NCBI RefSeq assembly: GCF_947654165.1
Contig: NZ_CANTKB010000009.1
Location: 1 to 64,000 of the forward strand
Direction: 5' to 3'
Origin: an uncultured Blautia sp.
GTDB lineage: Bacteria; Bacillota; Clostridia; Lachnospirales; Lachnospiraceae
DNA: 64,000 bases
The position numbers and the translations under genes were made by a program. Shown piece after piece: positions 15,585-24,782 of this stretch (its first letter is position 1; each line of letters begins with the position of its first letter). Under the pieces are notes generated by a model. That model worked only from the letters and a program-made list of their open reading frames with translations, was not told where the DNA came from and did no database searches.

Positions 15585-16679
15585 ATGGCAAACTTGCAAG
15601 AATATAAATGTCCTTGCTGTGGCGGTGCGATAGCCTTCGACAGTACGATTCAGAAGATGAAGTGTCCATACTGTGATACGGAGTTCGAAATGGATGCATT
15701 AAAGGGTTATGACGATGAGCTGCAGGAAGAACAGGCAGATAGTATGGAATGGGAAACCAATGCCGGTGGAGAATGGCAGGAAGGCGAAACCGAAGGATTA
15801 CGTACCTACGTATGTAAGTCCTGTGGCGGTGAAATTGTGGGAGATGCCAATATGGCAGCGACCTCTTGTCCGTTCTGTGACAACCCGATTGTTATGATGG
15901 GACAGTTCTCTGGAGCATTAAGGCCGGATTTGGTAATACCATTCAAGCTGGATAAAAAAGCGGCAAAAGAAGGACTGATGAAGCATTTGACCGGAAAACG
16001 TCTTTTGCCGAAGATCTTCAAGGATCAGAACCATATTGATGAAATCAAGGGAATCTATGTTCCGTTCTGGCTCTTTGATACCGATGTGGATGCAAATGTA
16101 CGTTACCGGGCTACGAAATTACGTGTATGGAGTGACAGTGATTACGATTATACGGAAACCAGTTACTTTATGGTACACAGAGGCGGTAGCGTTGGATTTG
16201 AAAATGTTCCGGTAGATGGTTCATCTAAAATGGCGGATGATCTGATGGAATCCATTGAACCATATCACTGTGCAGAAGCGGTAGATTTCCAGACTGCATA
16301 CCTTGCCGGATATCTGGCAGATAAATATGATGTGACTGCAGAAGAAAGTATCGAGCGTGCAAATGCACGTGTGAAACAATCAACTGAGGAAGCATTTGCT
16401 GCGACTGTTCAGGGATATAATACGGTTACAGCGGAAAACAGCAGTGTACAGTTTAACAACGGTAAAGCGAAATATGCATTATATCCGGTATGGCTTTTGA
16501 ACACGACATGGAATGGAAACAAATACACATTTGCAATGAATGGACAGACCGGAAAATTCGTCGGAGATTTGCCTGTTGATAAGGCGGCAGCAACTCGCTG
16601 GACAGCGATTCTGGCAGTAGCATTCACAGCAGTAACCTATGGTGCGGCGACGCTTCTGCACTTTATTGGACTATTTTAG
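15585..16679 (+). CDS. TFIIB-type zinc-ribbon membrane protein (YdjG-like)
   Basis: 364 residues. Two zinc ribbons at the N-terminus: CPCCGGAIAFDSTIQKMKCP plus CDTEF, and CKSCGGEIVGD plus CPFCDNP. The middle has the conserved patch LVIPFKLDKKAAKEGLMKHL, FKDQNHIDEIKGIYVPFWLF and ALYPVWLLNTTWNGNKYTFA, and a membrane segment ends the chain (~338-362). This matches B. subtilis YdjG, which with YdjH brings the SPFH protein YdjI to the membrane during envelope stress. The TPM-domain gene starts 11 bases later, the same order as ydjG-ydjH. Strong family match, function by analogy. Confidence 0.88.
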   Translation: MANLQEYKCPCCGGAIAFDSTIQKMKCPYCDTEFEMDALKGYDDELQEEQADSMEWETNAGGEWQEGETEGLRTYVCKSCGGEIVGDANMAATSCPFCDNPIVMMGQFSGALRPDLVIPFKLDKKAAKEGLMKHLTGKRLLPKIFKDQNHIDEIKGIYVPFWLFDTDVDANVRYRATKLRVWSDSDYDYTETSYFMVHRGGSVGFENVPVDGSSKMADDLMESIEPYHCAEAVDFQTAYLAGYLADKYDVTAEESIERANARVKQSTEEAFAATVQGYNTVTAENSSVQFNNGKAKYALYPVWLLNTTWNGNKYTFAMNGQTGKFVGDLPVDKAAATRWTAILAVAFTAVTYGAATLLHFIGLF

Positions 16680-16690
16680 GGGGTGACGGA

Positions 16691-17500
16691 ATGAAAAAGA
16701 AAATGATATCGTTTTTACTTATCCTCATCCTTTGTCTTGGTATGACAATTCCGGCATATGCAGAGGATTCCGAAGGCTTTGCGGATGAATATTACCGGGT
16801 GAATGATCTGGCCGATCTTATGACTGACAGTGAGGAAAGCAAATTGCTTGATGTGCTGGATGAAATCAGTATCCGACAGAAGATGGACGTAATCGTTATG
16901 ACGACAGATACACTCGAAGGATTAACGGTTGAGGAATTTGCAGATGACATGTACGACTACTGTGAATATGGATATGGAGCAGATAAAGATGGTGTGCTCT
17001 TATTGATCAGTACAGAAGATAATGACTGTTACATATCAACCTGTGGTTATGGTATCACTGCTTTTACCGATGCGGGGATTAAGTATATTCCGAAACAGAT
17101 GATGGATGATCTGAAATCGCAGGATTATTTTTCCGCATGTATGACATTTGCTGAGCTGTGTGATGATTTTATTACACAGGCACGAAATGGAAGCCCATAT
17201 ACAGCACGCACACTTCCAAAAGACGCCTTACCATTCTATTGGATCTTTATTTCCATCGGTGTTGGTGTGATTCTGGCATTCGTTATCGTCGGAAGAATGA
17301 AGGCACAGCTGAAGACCGTTCGGTTCCAGGCTGCGGCAGGAAATTATGTGAAAGATGGAAGTATGAATATCACAGAAAGCAGAGATTTGTTCTTGTACCA
17401 TACAGTAACCAAGACGGCAAAAGAAAAGAGTTCTTCAGGCAGCAGCACCCACACATCATCTTCTGGTAGAACGCATGGTGGTGGAGGTACGAAATTCTAG
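16691..17500 (+). CDS. Secreted/membrane TPM-domain protein (YdjH/YgcG-like)
   Basis: 269 residues: signal peptide (FLLILILCLGMTIPAYAED), then a TPM domain at ~30-165 (YRVNDLADLMTDSEESKLLD, MDVIVMTTDTLEGLTVEEFA, DKDGVLLLIS), one membrane segment at ~178-202, and a short cytoplasmic tail ending in a Gly/Ser-rich GRTHGGGGTKF. TPM domains in plants and bacteria are linked to phosphatase activity or photosystem/membrane repair. Order after the YdjG-like gene mirrors B. subtilis ydjH. The outer TPM domain and inner tail make it a natural link between envelope damage and the cytoplasmic SPFH scaffold. Confidence 0.88.
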   Translation: MKKKMISFLLILILCLGMTIPAYAEDSEGFADEYYRVNDLADLMTDSEESKLLDVLDEISIRQKMDVIVMTTDTLEGLTVEEFADDMYDYCEYGYGADKDGVLLLISTEDNDCYISTCGYGITAFTDAGIKYIPKQMMDDLKSQDYFSACMTFAELCDDFITQARNGSPYTARTLPKDALPFYWIFISIGVGVILAFVIVGRMKAQLKTVRFQAAAGNYVKDGSMNITESRDLFLYHTVTKTAKEKSSSGSSTHTSSSGRTHGGGGTKF

Positions 17501-17742
17501 GAAGGGGGTGACAGATGCTTTTGGTATGATTTCTAGTATCTGTTTTTGTTTGCTATGATATATTTTGCTCTGGGAAACCCGCTTTCTATTCTTGGGTGTG
17601 GGTATATAGTTTCTGGACAACTCTATTATACCATATCCAGTGAGGGGGTATTTCATTTTTAGTAACAAAAAATGCCGTATTTATGCGGCTTGTGGCGTTT
17701 CGCAAACGCCTAGATAATAAGTAATTGAAAGGAGAGAAGATT

Positions 17743-18483
17743 ATGAGAAAAAAGTTGAATTTGTTATTTGGACTAGTGCTTATCATCAGTATGATAGTAT
17801 TGACTGGTTGTGGAGGCTCCGGAGAAACAGGAGAAAAGAACCCGTATGAAGGGAAATGGGTAGCGGTGTCCGCTCAGATGATGGGAATGTCCGTCAGTAT
17901 AGATGAAGTTTTCGGAGGAGATTTTGAATTTGAAGTGAAAAATGGCGGAAAAGTTTCCTTTTCAGCTGGAGACACTACAGGGAATGGAAAATGGTCTGTC
18001 GAAGATGATCAGTTTATCTTGAGCATCGAAGGAGAAGAAATGGTGGGAATCATCGGAAAAGATATTATTTCTTTTGATAATATGCTCGAGATGGGAGTAA
18101 AGGTGATTTTTGCAAAGGATGGAACGGATGCAATGGATCCGGCACTCTATCTGACAGAGGAGGAAAATGCAGTCATAGGTGAGTGGGCTGCAGAAAGCGT
18201 GGAAGAACTTTTAGGAGACGGACCTCAGACTTCCATGGAAGGAGTAGACAACATCAATGATGCACTGCGTCTTGATTTCAAAAGTGACCGTAATGTAACA
18301 GTTATTTATAAAGGGGAGGAGATTGGGACTTTCCCATGGTCAGTTGCACTGGGATATTGTTCGATTGAATCAGAAAATCCATCTCTTACAGTGATGATAA
18401 ATGACGATGGTACTTTGAAAGTAGACTACAGTGATGATGATGACTACTACACATTCCACTGTGTAAAAAGTGACAGTGAATAA
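17743..18483 (+). CDS. Lipoprotein of unknown function
   Basis: Start at ATG 17743, nine bases after AAAGGAG. 246 residues with a lipobox in IVLTGCGGSG. The mature part looks like two copies of a small beta domain of lipocalin/DUF5640 character: KWVAVSAQMMGMSVSID with GNGKWSVEDDQFILSIEGEE, and later IGEWAAESVEELLG with SLTVMINDDGTLKVDYSDDD. These domains often bind small ligands or act as immunity-type inhibitors. No certain family. In line with the neighbouring lipoprotein genes; a 242-base gap before it suggests its own promoter. Confidence 0.75.
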   Translation: MRKKLNLLFGLVLIISMIVLTGCGGSGETGEKNPYEGKWVAVSAQMMGMSVSIDEVFGGDFEFEVKNGGKVSFSAGDTTGNGKWSVEDDQFILSIEGEEMVGIIGKDIISFDNMLEMGVKVIFAKDGTDAMDPALYLTEEENAVIGEWAAESVEELLGDGPQTSMEGVDNINDALRLDFKSDRNVTVIYKGEEIGTFPWSVALGYCSIESENPSLTVMINDDGTLKVDYSDDDDYYTFHCVKSDSE

Positions 18484-18523
18484 CTGAAAAGGATGTGGAA
18501 ATCATGAAAGGAGGGAAGACGCC

Positions 18524-20002
18524 ATGAAAAAGAAACTATGGTGTGTGCTGTGTATCATGATATGCATGATGATGATAGCGGCATGTGGACAAAAAAAGAA
18601 TCCGGAGAAGAAAAAATCGGAAAAAGCAGAGCAGGAAGAAACAGAATTTAAAGACAGAGAAAGTCTTAAATTAAGTTTATTTACAGTGTATTATCCGAAG
18701 GCATGGAACTACGATAAAGAGAATATGAAGAAAGATGAAGAATATTCTTACGTTAGATTTTTTGATGGAGATACAGCAGATGGATCCGAGAATGTCATTT
18801 CTATAGAAGCGACCAAGGAGGATTCATATACATATCGAAAGAGTTTAATTGCCTTTGGAGTGGATTTAGAGGCATATGCTGAAGGGAAAATGGACACTGT
18901 AACAATAGGAAATGCAGAATATACAGCAATGCCGGAAAGTAATTCCATAGAAAAAACGTATATGTATCGTTATGAACAGTCTGGCACATCCTATGATATC
19001 AGAGTAAGAGGACAGGAAATAGATGATTCTGACAAAGAATTGTTAGAAGGAATTGTGCTGAAATTAGAGGATGAAGGAAATAAAGACGCACCATGGCCAT
19101 GGGAGGGAGAGCCTGTTGAACCTGTATTGGCAGAGCAGATGGTAGGTTCTTATACAATCGTTCCGGAATATATCCCATTTAAAGAAGCACAGGGAGTTAT
19201 GCAGATTATGGATCATCAGTTTGTAAAACAGGGCAATCAAGTGTTCCATTTGCTGGAGAACAAACTGGATACTTATGAATATTCAGAAAGTGGACTCGAA
19301 TTCGTTTCTTCGATGGAATTAGACGATGATTTTGAATATTTGTCTGGGGACAGCAGTGGAATGTTATATCTTTCACCGGGAATCGGAGATGTAATTGGCG
19401 TAAAAGATGGGAAAAAAGCACTTCAGACAACAGTAGACGGAGATCTGAATATGCATCCATCCGGAGAATGGGGAATCAGTTTCTGGGTGAACAGTGATAC
19501 TCAGAAGATTGCGAATCAAGGCGGTAACCTGACGGCAGAACCGTGGATACTGACCGGATTAAATAACGATGAAGAACGCAAGGGACTGTTTTCCATGATA
19601 GATGACGTACAGATCACGAATAGTCATATTATGGTTGCCGGATCCATGGCTGCGGAAGATGAAGGCACAAAAATTGTTGTTTATGATTATGATGGTAATC
19701 AGCTTTTGAAATTAGGTGGAGAAGATATCAGTTCTCCGGACAAGCTCGGTTCCATTACAGGCATGGCGGAAACAGAAAATGGTTTTGTGGCTGCAGATGG
19801 AAATATGCGCGAAATACAATTTTGGGCAAAAGATGGAACGCACGTAGGTGCAATTTCTACAGAGGACATATTTGGTGTCAGTTATCCATGGCTGGAAGAT
19901 ATGCAGCTTTTAGATGACGGCTCTCTGTTAATTATGCTGACACAGGAACGAGACGATGGATCAGCAAATGAATTGATGTTTTTCAGATTGACAGGATTTT
20001 AA
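18524..20002 (+). CDS. Large lipoprotein, C-terminal propeller-like region
   Basis: 492 residues with lipobox MMIAACGQKK and a very Lys/Glu-rich linker after the Cys. Residues ~40-185 form a PsbP-like domain (LSLFTVYYPKAWNYDKENMK) similar in outline to the lipoprotein at 12726. Residues ~205-490 contain repeated strand motifs such as IVVYDYDGNQLLKLGG, ENGFVAADGNMREIQFWAKD and LEDMQLLDDGSLLIML, which suggest a beta-propeller. Ribosome binding site AAAGGAGG. A strong terminator follows, marking the end of this transcription unit. Confidence 0.75.
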   Translation: MKKKLWCVLCIMICMMMIAACGQKKNPEKKKSEKAEQEETEFKDRESLKLSLFTVYYPKAWNYDKENMKKDEEYSYVRFFDGDTADGSENVISIEATKEDSYTYRKSLIAFGVDLEAYAEGKMDTVTIGNAEYTAMPESNSIEKTYMYRYEQSGTSYDIRVRGQEIDDSDKELLEGIVLKLEDEGNKDAPWPWEGEPVEPVLAEQMVGSYTIVPEYIPFKEAQGVMQIMDHQFVKQGNQVFHLLENKLDTYEYSESGLEFVSSMELDDDFEYLSGDSSGMLYLSPGIGDVIGVKDGKKALQTTVDGDLNMHPSGEWGISFWVNSDTQKIANQGGNLTAEPWILTGLNNDEERKGLFSMIDDVQITNSHIMVAGSMAAEDEGTKIVVYDYDGNQLLKLGGEDISSPDKLGSITGMAETENGFVAADGNMREIQFWAKDGTHVGAISTEDIFGVSYPWLEDMQLLDDGSLLIMLTQERDDGSANELMFFRLTGF

Positions 20003-20012
20003 TTGAAAAAAT

Positions 20013-20057
20013 AAAAATCGCTTGCCGGCAGAAATTTATCTGCCGGCAAGTGATTTT
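20013..20057. terminator. Bidirectional terminator
   Basis: A long stem, AAAATCGCTTGCCGGCAGA and its near-complement around a six-base loop, with A and T runs at the two ends. It closes the lipoprotein gene on the + strand and could also close the antiporter remnant on the - strand. Confidence 0.85.
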
Positions 20058-20119
20058 TCTGTTTCCTGTTTCCAATATAAAGGTAGAATTTTATCACATC
20101 AGTGAATCAATTTTCATAT

Positions 20120-20326
20120 TTATCGTATACAGATATATACAACATAAATGGCATAGAGGATCAACATCAGGATCCCCTCCTTTTTATCGAGTGCTTTTTT
20201 GGTCCATGCCATAATCCATACGATAACACTGAATACAAGCGGAACAGCTGGGAAGTGTATTGAAGGACGGGAGTTTATCATTGCACTTCCGGAAAGTTTT
20301 GCTATGATTCCGTTTTCTGCAACAGA
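20120..20326 (-). pseudogene. C-terminal remnant of a Na+/Ca2+ antiporter-like protein
   Basis: The - strand frame ending at TAA 20120-20122 is open back to about 20326 and reads like the last ~65 residues of a CaCA-family cation antiporter: LSGSAMINSRPS, then a membrane segment VPLVFSVIVWIMAWTKKALD, the DKKEGILMLILYAIYVVYIC end helix. No start signal or upstream body exists, since the next lipoprotein gene occupies the space on the other strand. The antiporter gene seems to have been removed when the GC-rich lipoprotein arrived or by a deletion. Family assignment is by pattern only. Confidence 0.5.
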
Positions 20327-20343
20327 CTAAGGAGTGAGAGAAT

Positions 20344-21540
20344 ATGAAACGATATGTTGCTTTTTTCTTGAGTATTTTGATGCTGGCGACCATGACGGCC
20401 TGCGGTGGACAGCCAACAGTCAATAGTTCGCCAAGGGGCGAGGAATCGTCCCCTGTTTGTACACCAGATCAACAGATTCCGGAACAGGGAGATAAAAAGC
20501 CGGTAGTCACGAAGGACTCGGAGCAGACATCGGAGCAGGCTACCAACTCTGATCCAGCCTACAGCGAACTGGTGGAGCACTTTCGCGCCTTGGTGTCTGA
20601 TCCCTTCGGCCAGGACAGCGATAAGCCCGGTGAAATGGGTGTTTTGGAGACGGCCCGGGCCGCAGGAGACAATGCCGTGTATGAGATGGGTTATCTGATA
20701 GAAGACCTAAGCGGTGATGGTATCCCGGAGTTGGCGGTGGGAGGGGTCTACGGGATGACCAATGCTCTATATACCCTGGTGGACGGCAAGCCGGAGTTGG
20801 TCTTTGAGGGCTGGTACCGCAACAGCTACGTCTACATGGGCGACGGCCACTTCTACTACTACGGTGCCAACAGTGCGGCGGAGAACGGCCAGGGCGTGTT
20901 TTATCTCACCAAAGACGGGACCGAACTGGAATGTGAGAGCTTCCTCTTTACCGGCCTCAACAGCGACGGTGATCTGGAGGTCTATTACAATGAAACCGGA
21001 AGCTGGGACCCGGCGGAATCGGAGAAGTCAGACATGACCGCAGAGGATTTCTGGGCGCTGGACCCCGCCGGAGAGCCTCTGGCCCTTACGCCATTCTCTG
21101 GGTCGGGCGGCTGGAATGCCGTTGAATCCGAATCCCCAGTATCGGTTCAATACCTGATGGAGGTCGGGGACGAGGATTATGACTGGGTTACCCTGTATGA
21201 TGGATCGGACGCTTGCTGCATCCTCATCACTTCGGACAGTTGGGTATCCAATCTGAACATTTGGAATCTGTTCGTGGAGGATGTGGCGGATGACGGAACC
21301 GTGACCTGCTCGACCACCCTTGCGGGGGATGACTGCCATTGGGACACCGTGACTTTGGACACACCCATTGCGGTACAGCTTATCTTTTACGGCGACCTGC
21401 CCACCTATGGCATCTCCTACGAGGATCAGCATGGCACCTTGCACTGTTTTGCCATTGAGGTCAGCGGCGACGACGGCTCCCTCTTGCTGCGAGAGGCGGA
21501 TCAAAACGAGAATGAATTCGTTCTGCACGCAGAATGGTGA
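20344..21540 (+). CDS. GC-rich lipoprotein, likely foreign
   Basis: 398 residues with lipobox TMTACGGQP, a Ser/Pro/Gln linker, and a domain containing DLSGDGIPELAVGGVYG, a calcium-binding or FG-GAP-like loop common in secreted clostridial proteins, followed by DGKPELVFEGWYRNSYVY. The C-terminal half has no recognised family. Third codon positions are mostly G or C (runs of GGC, GAC, CTG, ACC), unlike the AT-leaning neighbours on both sides, so it was probably acquired from a GC-richer Clostridia such as an Oscillospiraceae. Start has AAGGAG upstream. Confidence 0.75.
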   Translation: MKRYVAFFLSILMLATMTACGGQPTVNSSPRGEESSPVCTPDQQIPEQGDKKPVVTKDSEQTSEQATNSDPAYSELVEHFRALVSDPFGQDSDKPGEMGVLETARAAGDNAVYEMGYLIEDLSGDGIPELAVGGVYGMTNALYTLVDGKPELVFEGWYRNSYVYMGDGHFYYYGANSAAENGQGVFYLTKDGTELECESFLFTGLNSDGDLEVYYNETGSWDPAESEKSDMTAEDFWALDPAGEPLALTPFSGSGGWNAVESESPVSVQYLMEVGDEDYDWVTLYDGSDACCILITSDSWVSNLNIWNLFVEDVADDGTVTCSTTLAGDDCHWDTVTLDTPIAVQLIFYGDLPTYGISYEDQHGTLHCFAIEVSGDDGSLLLREADQNENEFVLHAEW

Positions 21541-21709
21541 CCGTTGGAACAACCTGGAATGATGCACAGCCCTACGGTCGAAATCAGCGGAGAGGAGATT
21601 CTCTCATTCTTAGGAAGACATACTGAGTTTGCATGGGATTAGAAAACGGAGCAAAACACAATGATAGGAAAGCGGCAGGTTGTGTCGCGTAATGAAAGGA
21701 GATGGGCAT

Positions 21710-23371
21710 ATGGAAAATCGGAATCCCTTACGGGTGTATTGTAAGAATTGCGGCGCGCCAGCCGGGTTTGATATTGTGCGGCAGACATACGCCTGTGCAA
21801 GCTGCGGGGCATTAACCGGGATTCAGGAAACCAAAGAGGCTGTTTTTCGCTGGAGAACATTACAAAAACAGAGTCATGCCGTTAATCCGGCAGGTCTTAC
21901 GCTGGAGGAATATTCCTGCCCGGCCTGCGGCGCTCAAATCGTATTTGAAAGAGGCGAAGCATCAGAAACCTGTGATTTTTGCGGCAGCAAGCTGATTCGA
22001 AAGGAACTGACAGAAGCAGAACGAATGCCGGAATTGATCATTCCCTTTTTTATCACCCCGGAAGAAGCCAGAAAGAGGATGCTTGGATGGGCACATGAAC
22101 ATGAGGACACTCCGGAGGGCAGGAGTATTGTTTCCAGTATGAGCAGATTTCAGGGATATTATCTTCCCTATTATTTAATCCGCGGACCGGTATATGGAAT
22201 GGTCACAAGGGATGGAAATAACCGTACATATCGCTGCACCGGATATCTGGAAGGTACGGTAGTCAATTTGTCACAGCAGATGGATAATCTAACGCTTGAT
22301 GGGATAACACCCTTTGACTGGTCGACCGTCCATCCTTTTGAATACGGTTATATTGCCGGTCATCATGTAAAACTTTCGGATATTTCGGATACAGAGACAG
22401 ACCGCCGCATTCGGGAAAAGGCTGCAGAGGATTTTTTGTCGGAGGTAGAAAAGGTTATGCAGTCAAGCGGTGTCTGTGTTCAGGTAGAAACAGGAAATAT
22501 CAGTGTGGCCTCTGCCCTGCTTCCGGTCTACTTTATCAAATCCGGAAAGCTGACTGTAGTGATGAACGGACAGACCGGGCGGATTGCCGTATCACAAAAC
22601 AGAACGAAAAAATCAAATCCATGGATGATCGAACCATTGGTGTATACCCTGCTTGCCACGGGCCTCTTATCGATCCCGTACCATTTTGAGCTTGAACCCC
22701 TGTTCTTGTTTGCTTTCGTCTTTGCGGCAATATTTTTTTCTATTATGGGAGAGGGCAGGCATTCCTTAATTCGGAGGATAACGATCAGGAGTGAGGCAGC
22801 AAAAGCGAAGCGAGAAAAGGGCGAACTCAAAATAGAGGAAGGAAATGACATTTTAAGAAATCCATACGACAATACACCAGTGTTTTACGAGAAGAACAGG
22901 CGTGGAGAAGATGTTCCTGTGAGAATACGTTTTTACAGCCCCGTCAGGATTTTGTCCATCATAATCAATGTCGTTGCAACGGTACTGCTTCCTCTCATCA
23001 TTGCCGCTGCAGTGCGACTGATTGACATATCGGGGACTTCACAGAAATTTTCTGACGGGTTTAGACCGATGTACGGTGCAGCCTGGTATGTTTTTGCCGG
23101 ACTGATTGCCATTATTTATTTCGCAAAAGGCGTAAGAAAAGATGTCTACGAGCATCCGATCCTCTATGAAGCAACATCAGGCAAAAAGCTTGGGACTCGC
23201 GCTTCAAGAAAACTCAGTATTTTTTCTGTGCTGGGCATACAAAGGCGAAATGAGAATGGGAAAAGAGTGTCTTTGATCAAGGAATTTCAGATGTTGGGAG
23301 GACTGGGGATGTTCTTAGGAGTGTTTTTGTTATTCCTTCTAGTGGTAAGTGTTGCTGCGATTCTTATGTAA
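21710..23371 (+). CDS. Second YdjG-like zinc-ribbon membrane protein, enlarged
   Basis: Start ATG 21710, eight bases after AAAGGAG; 553 residues. Two ribbons (CKNCGAPAGFD with CASCGAL, and CPACGAQIVFE with CDFCGSKL) and the YdjG core are clear: MPELIIPFFITPEEARKRML, FQGYYLPYYLIRGPVYG, SALLPVYFIKSG, VVMNGQTGRIAV. Instead of one terminal membrane helix it has a long tail with about five hydrophobic segments (~325-360, ~430-455, ~475-495, ~530-553). A paralogue of the protein at 15585, but without an adjacent SPFH or TPM gene. It may form a second membrane platform for the same scaffold. Confidence 0.8.
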   Translation: MENRNPLRVYCKNCGAPAGFDIVRQTYACASCGALTGIQETKEAVFRWRTLQKQSHAVNPAGLTLEEYSCPACGAQIVFERGEASETCDFCGSKLIRKELTEAERMPELIIPFFITPEEARKRMLGWAHEHEDTPEGRSIVSSMSRFQGYYLPYYLIRGPVYGMVTRDGNNRTYRCTGYLEGTVVNLSQQMDNLTLDGITPFDWSTVHPFEYGYIAGHHVKLSDISDTETDRRIREKAAEDFLSEVEKVMQSSGVCVQVETGNISVASALLPVYFIKSGKLTVVMNGQTGRIAVSQNRTKKSNPWMIEPLVYTLLATGLLSIPYHFELEPLFLFAFVFAAIFFSIMGEGRHSLIRRITIRSEAAKAKREKGELKIEEGNDILRNPYDNTPVFYEKNRRGEDVPVRIRFYSPVRILSIIINVVATVLLPLIIAAAVRLIDISGTSQKFSDGFRPMYGAAWYVFAGLIAIIYFAKGVRKDVYEHPILYEATSGKKLGTRASRKLSIFSVLGIQRRNENGKRVSLIKEFQMLGGLGMFLGVFLLFLLVVSVAAILM

Positions 23372-23471
23372 AAAGAATTGCGATCCAAAATAAAAGTTTA
23401 GCTATGCTCCCAGTCAAGGGCAGCGGGATGGAGGTTGTTATGGATCTTTTCGATAGGGAGAATAAACAAAT

Positions 23472-24329
23472 ATGAAAATAAGGAAAAGTACGATTGTCTG
23501 GTTTGTTTTGGCTGTGCTTCTCGTTGCAAGCCAGGTCATTGAAATAGAAGACTACGATGGCATGACATGGGCAGACGCTATTTATGTTAAGGATGCAAAG
23601 ATCCTGCCGGAGAATGAAGGAAAACTCGTGGAGGTCTCAGGACATCCAGAGATGCTGGAGGCTGTCGTAGATGAAAATATTGGAGTCAGCTTTCCATCGC
23701 CAAAGGTATATCGCTCAGTTGAAGTCCTGATATATAACTCTACATTCAAGGACTGGACGGTTAAAGCTGTAAATGAAGGGAAATCGGAAGATGGATTTGA
23801 GACAGGAACCTTAACAGGTCGTGTAGCAATCGGAGAGTTTGAGTTAGATCAAGAAGTAATCAAACGAATTATTGGAGGCAAAGATGTAGATAAGGAAGAC
23901 TTCAGCACTGAAGATATCGCACATATGGAAGAAACAGGTTCTTTTATCAAATCAGGCGGCAGGTTCTGTTACACCGATAGGAAAGATGAGAATATTTTTT
24001 CTAACAGTGAGATTTGGGCTCATCAGGAAGATTATGACGGCGATTTCTACAGATGGAATAAGGATCTGGATGGCAGCCGTAAGGTCTGGTGGACGATGTG
24101 GGACATTGCGCCTGATGATGAATTAACGGTAGTTGGTATTCAAAAGGGAAATACGTTGACTTATTGCGATAAAGTTACTGGTGGCATTTCAAAAGATTGT
24201 ATTGTAAGCGAAGATGAAATGACAGATTCGGCAAATCCGAAGCATGTTAAATTTTTTACTTATGCACTGGCTCTGTTATTTGTGATACTGGGCATCAGAT
24301 CGGTGCAAAAAAAGAAGAAAGAGGAATGA
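23472..24329 (+). CDS. TMEM43-like membrane protein
   Basis: 285 residues with an N-terminal anchor (~8-24) and a C-terminal membrane helix (~262-280) around a large outer domain. The text ILPENEGKLVEVSGHPEMLE resembles the conserved start of the TMEM43/LUMA domain, and DDELTVVGIQKGNTLTY resembles its later strand. In other bacteria such proteins occur near SPFH and stress genes; eukaryotic TMEM43 sits in membranes and binds emerin. Assignment is moderate. Last gene of the envelope series; gap of 100 bases after the enlarged YdjG-like gene. Confidence 0.5.
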   Translation: MKIRKSTIVWFVLAVLLVASQVIEIEDYDGMTWADAIYVKDAKILPENEGKLVEVSGHPEMLEAVVDENIGVSFPSPKVYRSVEVLIYNSTFKDWTVKAVNEGKSEDGFETGTLTGRVAIGEFELDQEVIKRIIGGKDVDKEDFSTEDIAHMEETGSFIKSGGRFCYTDRKDENIFSNSEIWAHQEDYDGDFYRWNKDLDGSRKVWWTMWDIAPDDELTVVGIQKGNTLTYCDKVTGGISKDCIVSEDEMTDSANPKHVKFFTYALALLFVILGIRSVQKKKKEE

Positions 24330-24380
24330 TAGGGCAGGGGAAAAGATAATAAATCGGCTATAAAAGCAAAACTTTGTTAT

Positions 24381-24758
24381 TTATGTAATCCCTAATCCAC
24401 GGTTGTGTTTTGGGAATAGTTCATCAGAATGCAAAGGGGAATTATGTACAACAAAAAACTGGAATATTTCTTCCTCATTCTCTGTGCTGTCCGAGTGGAA
24501 TAGTGTGTTTGCTGAAATTACTAACCGATTTACAATCAGGTAGAGGATTTCAAAAGAAGGGTTCATCTGTCACTTCTCTATGATCTGGATGGTCTTGATT
24601 ACTGCATGGCAATCGTCCGCCAGTTTCTGCTGGGTCAGCTTACAATCGTGTCTTGCGGAGCGGATGCAGCCGTTCCTATTGGTGCCAGGATGTCTGGCAG
24701 GAGCTTTTACCGGAGCCTGTGCGCAATTTGTAATACATAGACTAAAAAGTGATTTCAT
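24381..24758 (-). pseudogene. XRE regulator broken by an in-frame TGA
   Basis: Two - strand pieces in the same frame make one XRE-type protein. The first (24570-24758) ends in ARHDCKLTQQKLADDC and IKTIQIIEK; the second (24381-24566) continues QMNPSFEILYLIVNRL and VISANTLFH, the normal last helices of the domain. Between them a single TGA stands where most XRE proteins have Gly, so GGA to TGA is the likely change. The N-terminal 30 residues do not look like a normal XRE start. Not functional as one chain. Confidence 0.7.
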
Positions 24759-24782
24759 ACAAGGAAAATAATCCTTGCTAAG

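Noticed and set aside
17553..17655. A + strand stretch reading like a short membrane segment after the TPM gene
   Set aside because: About 40 residues only, no start signal, no family pattern; hydrophobic reading is expected from T-rich sequence.
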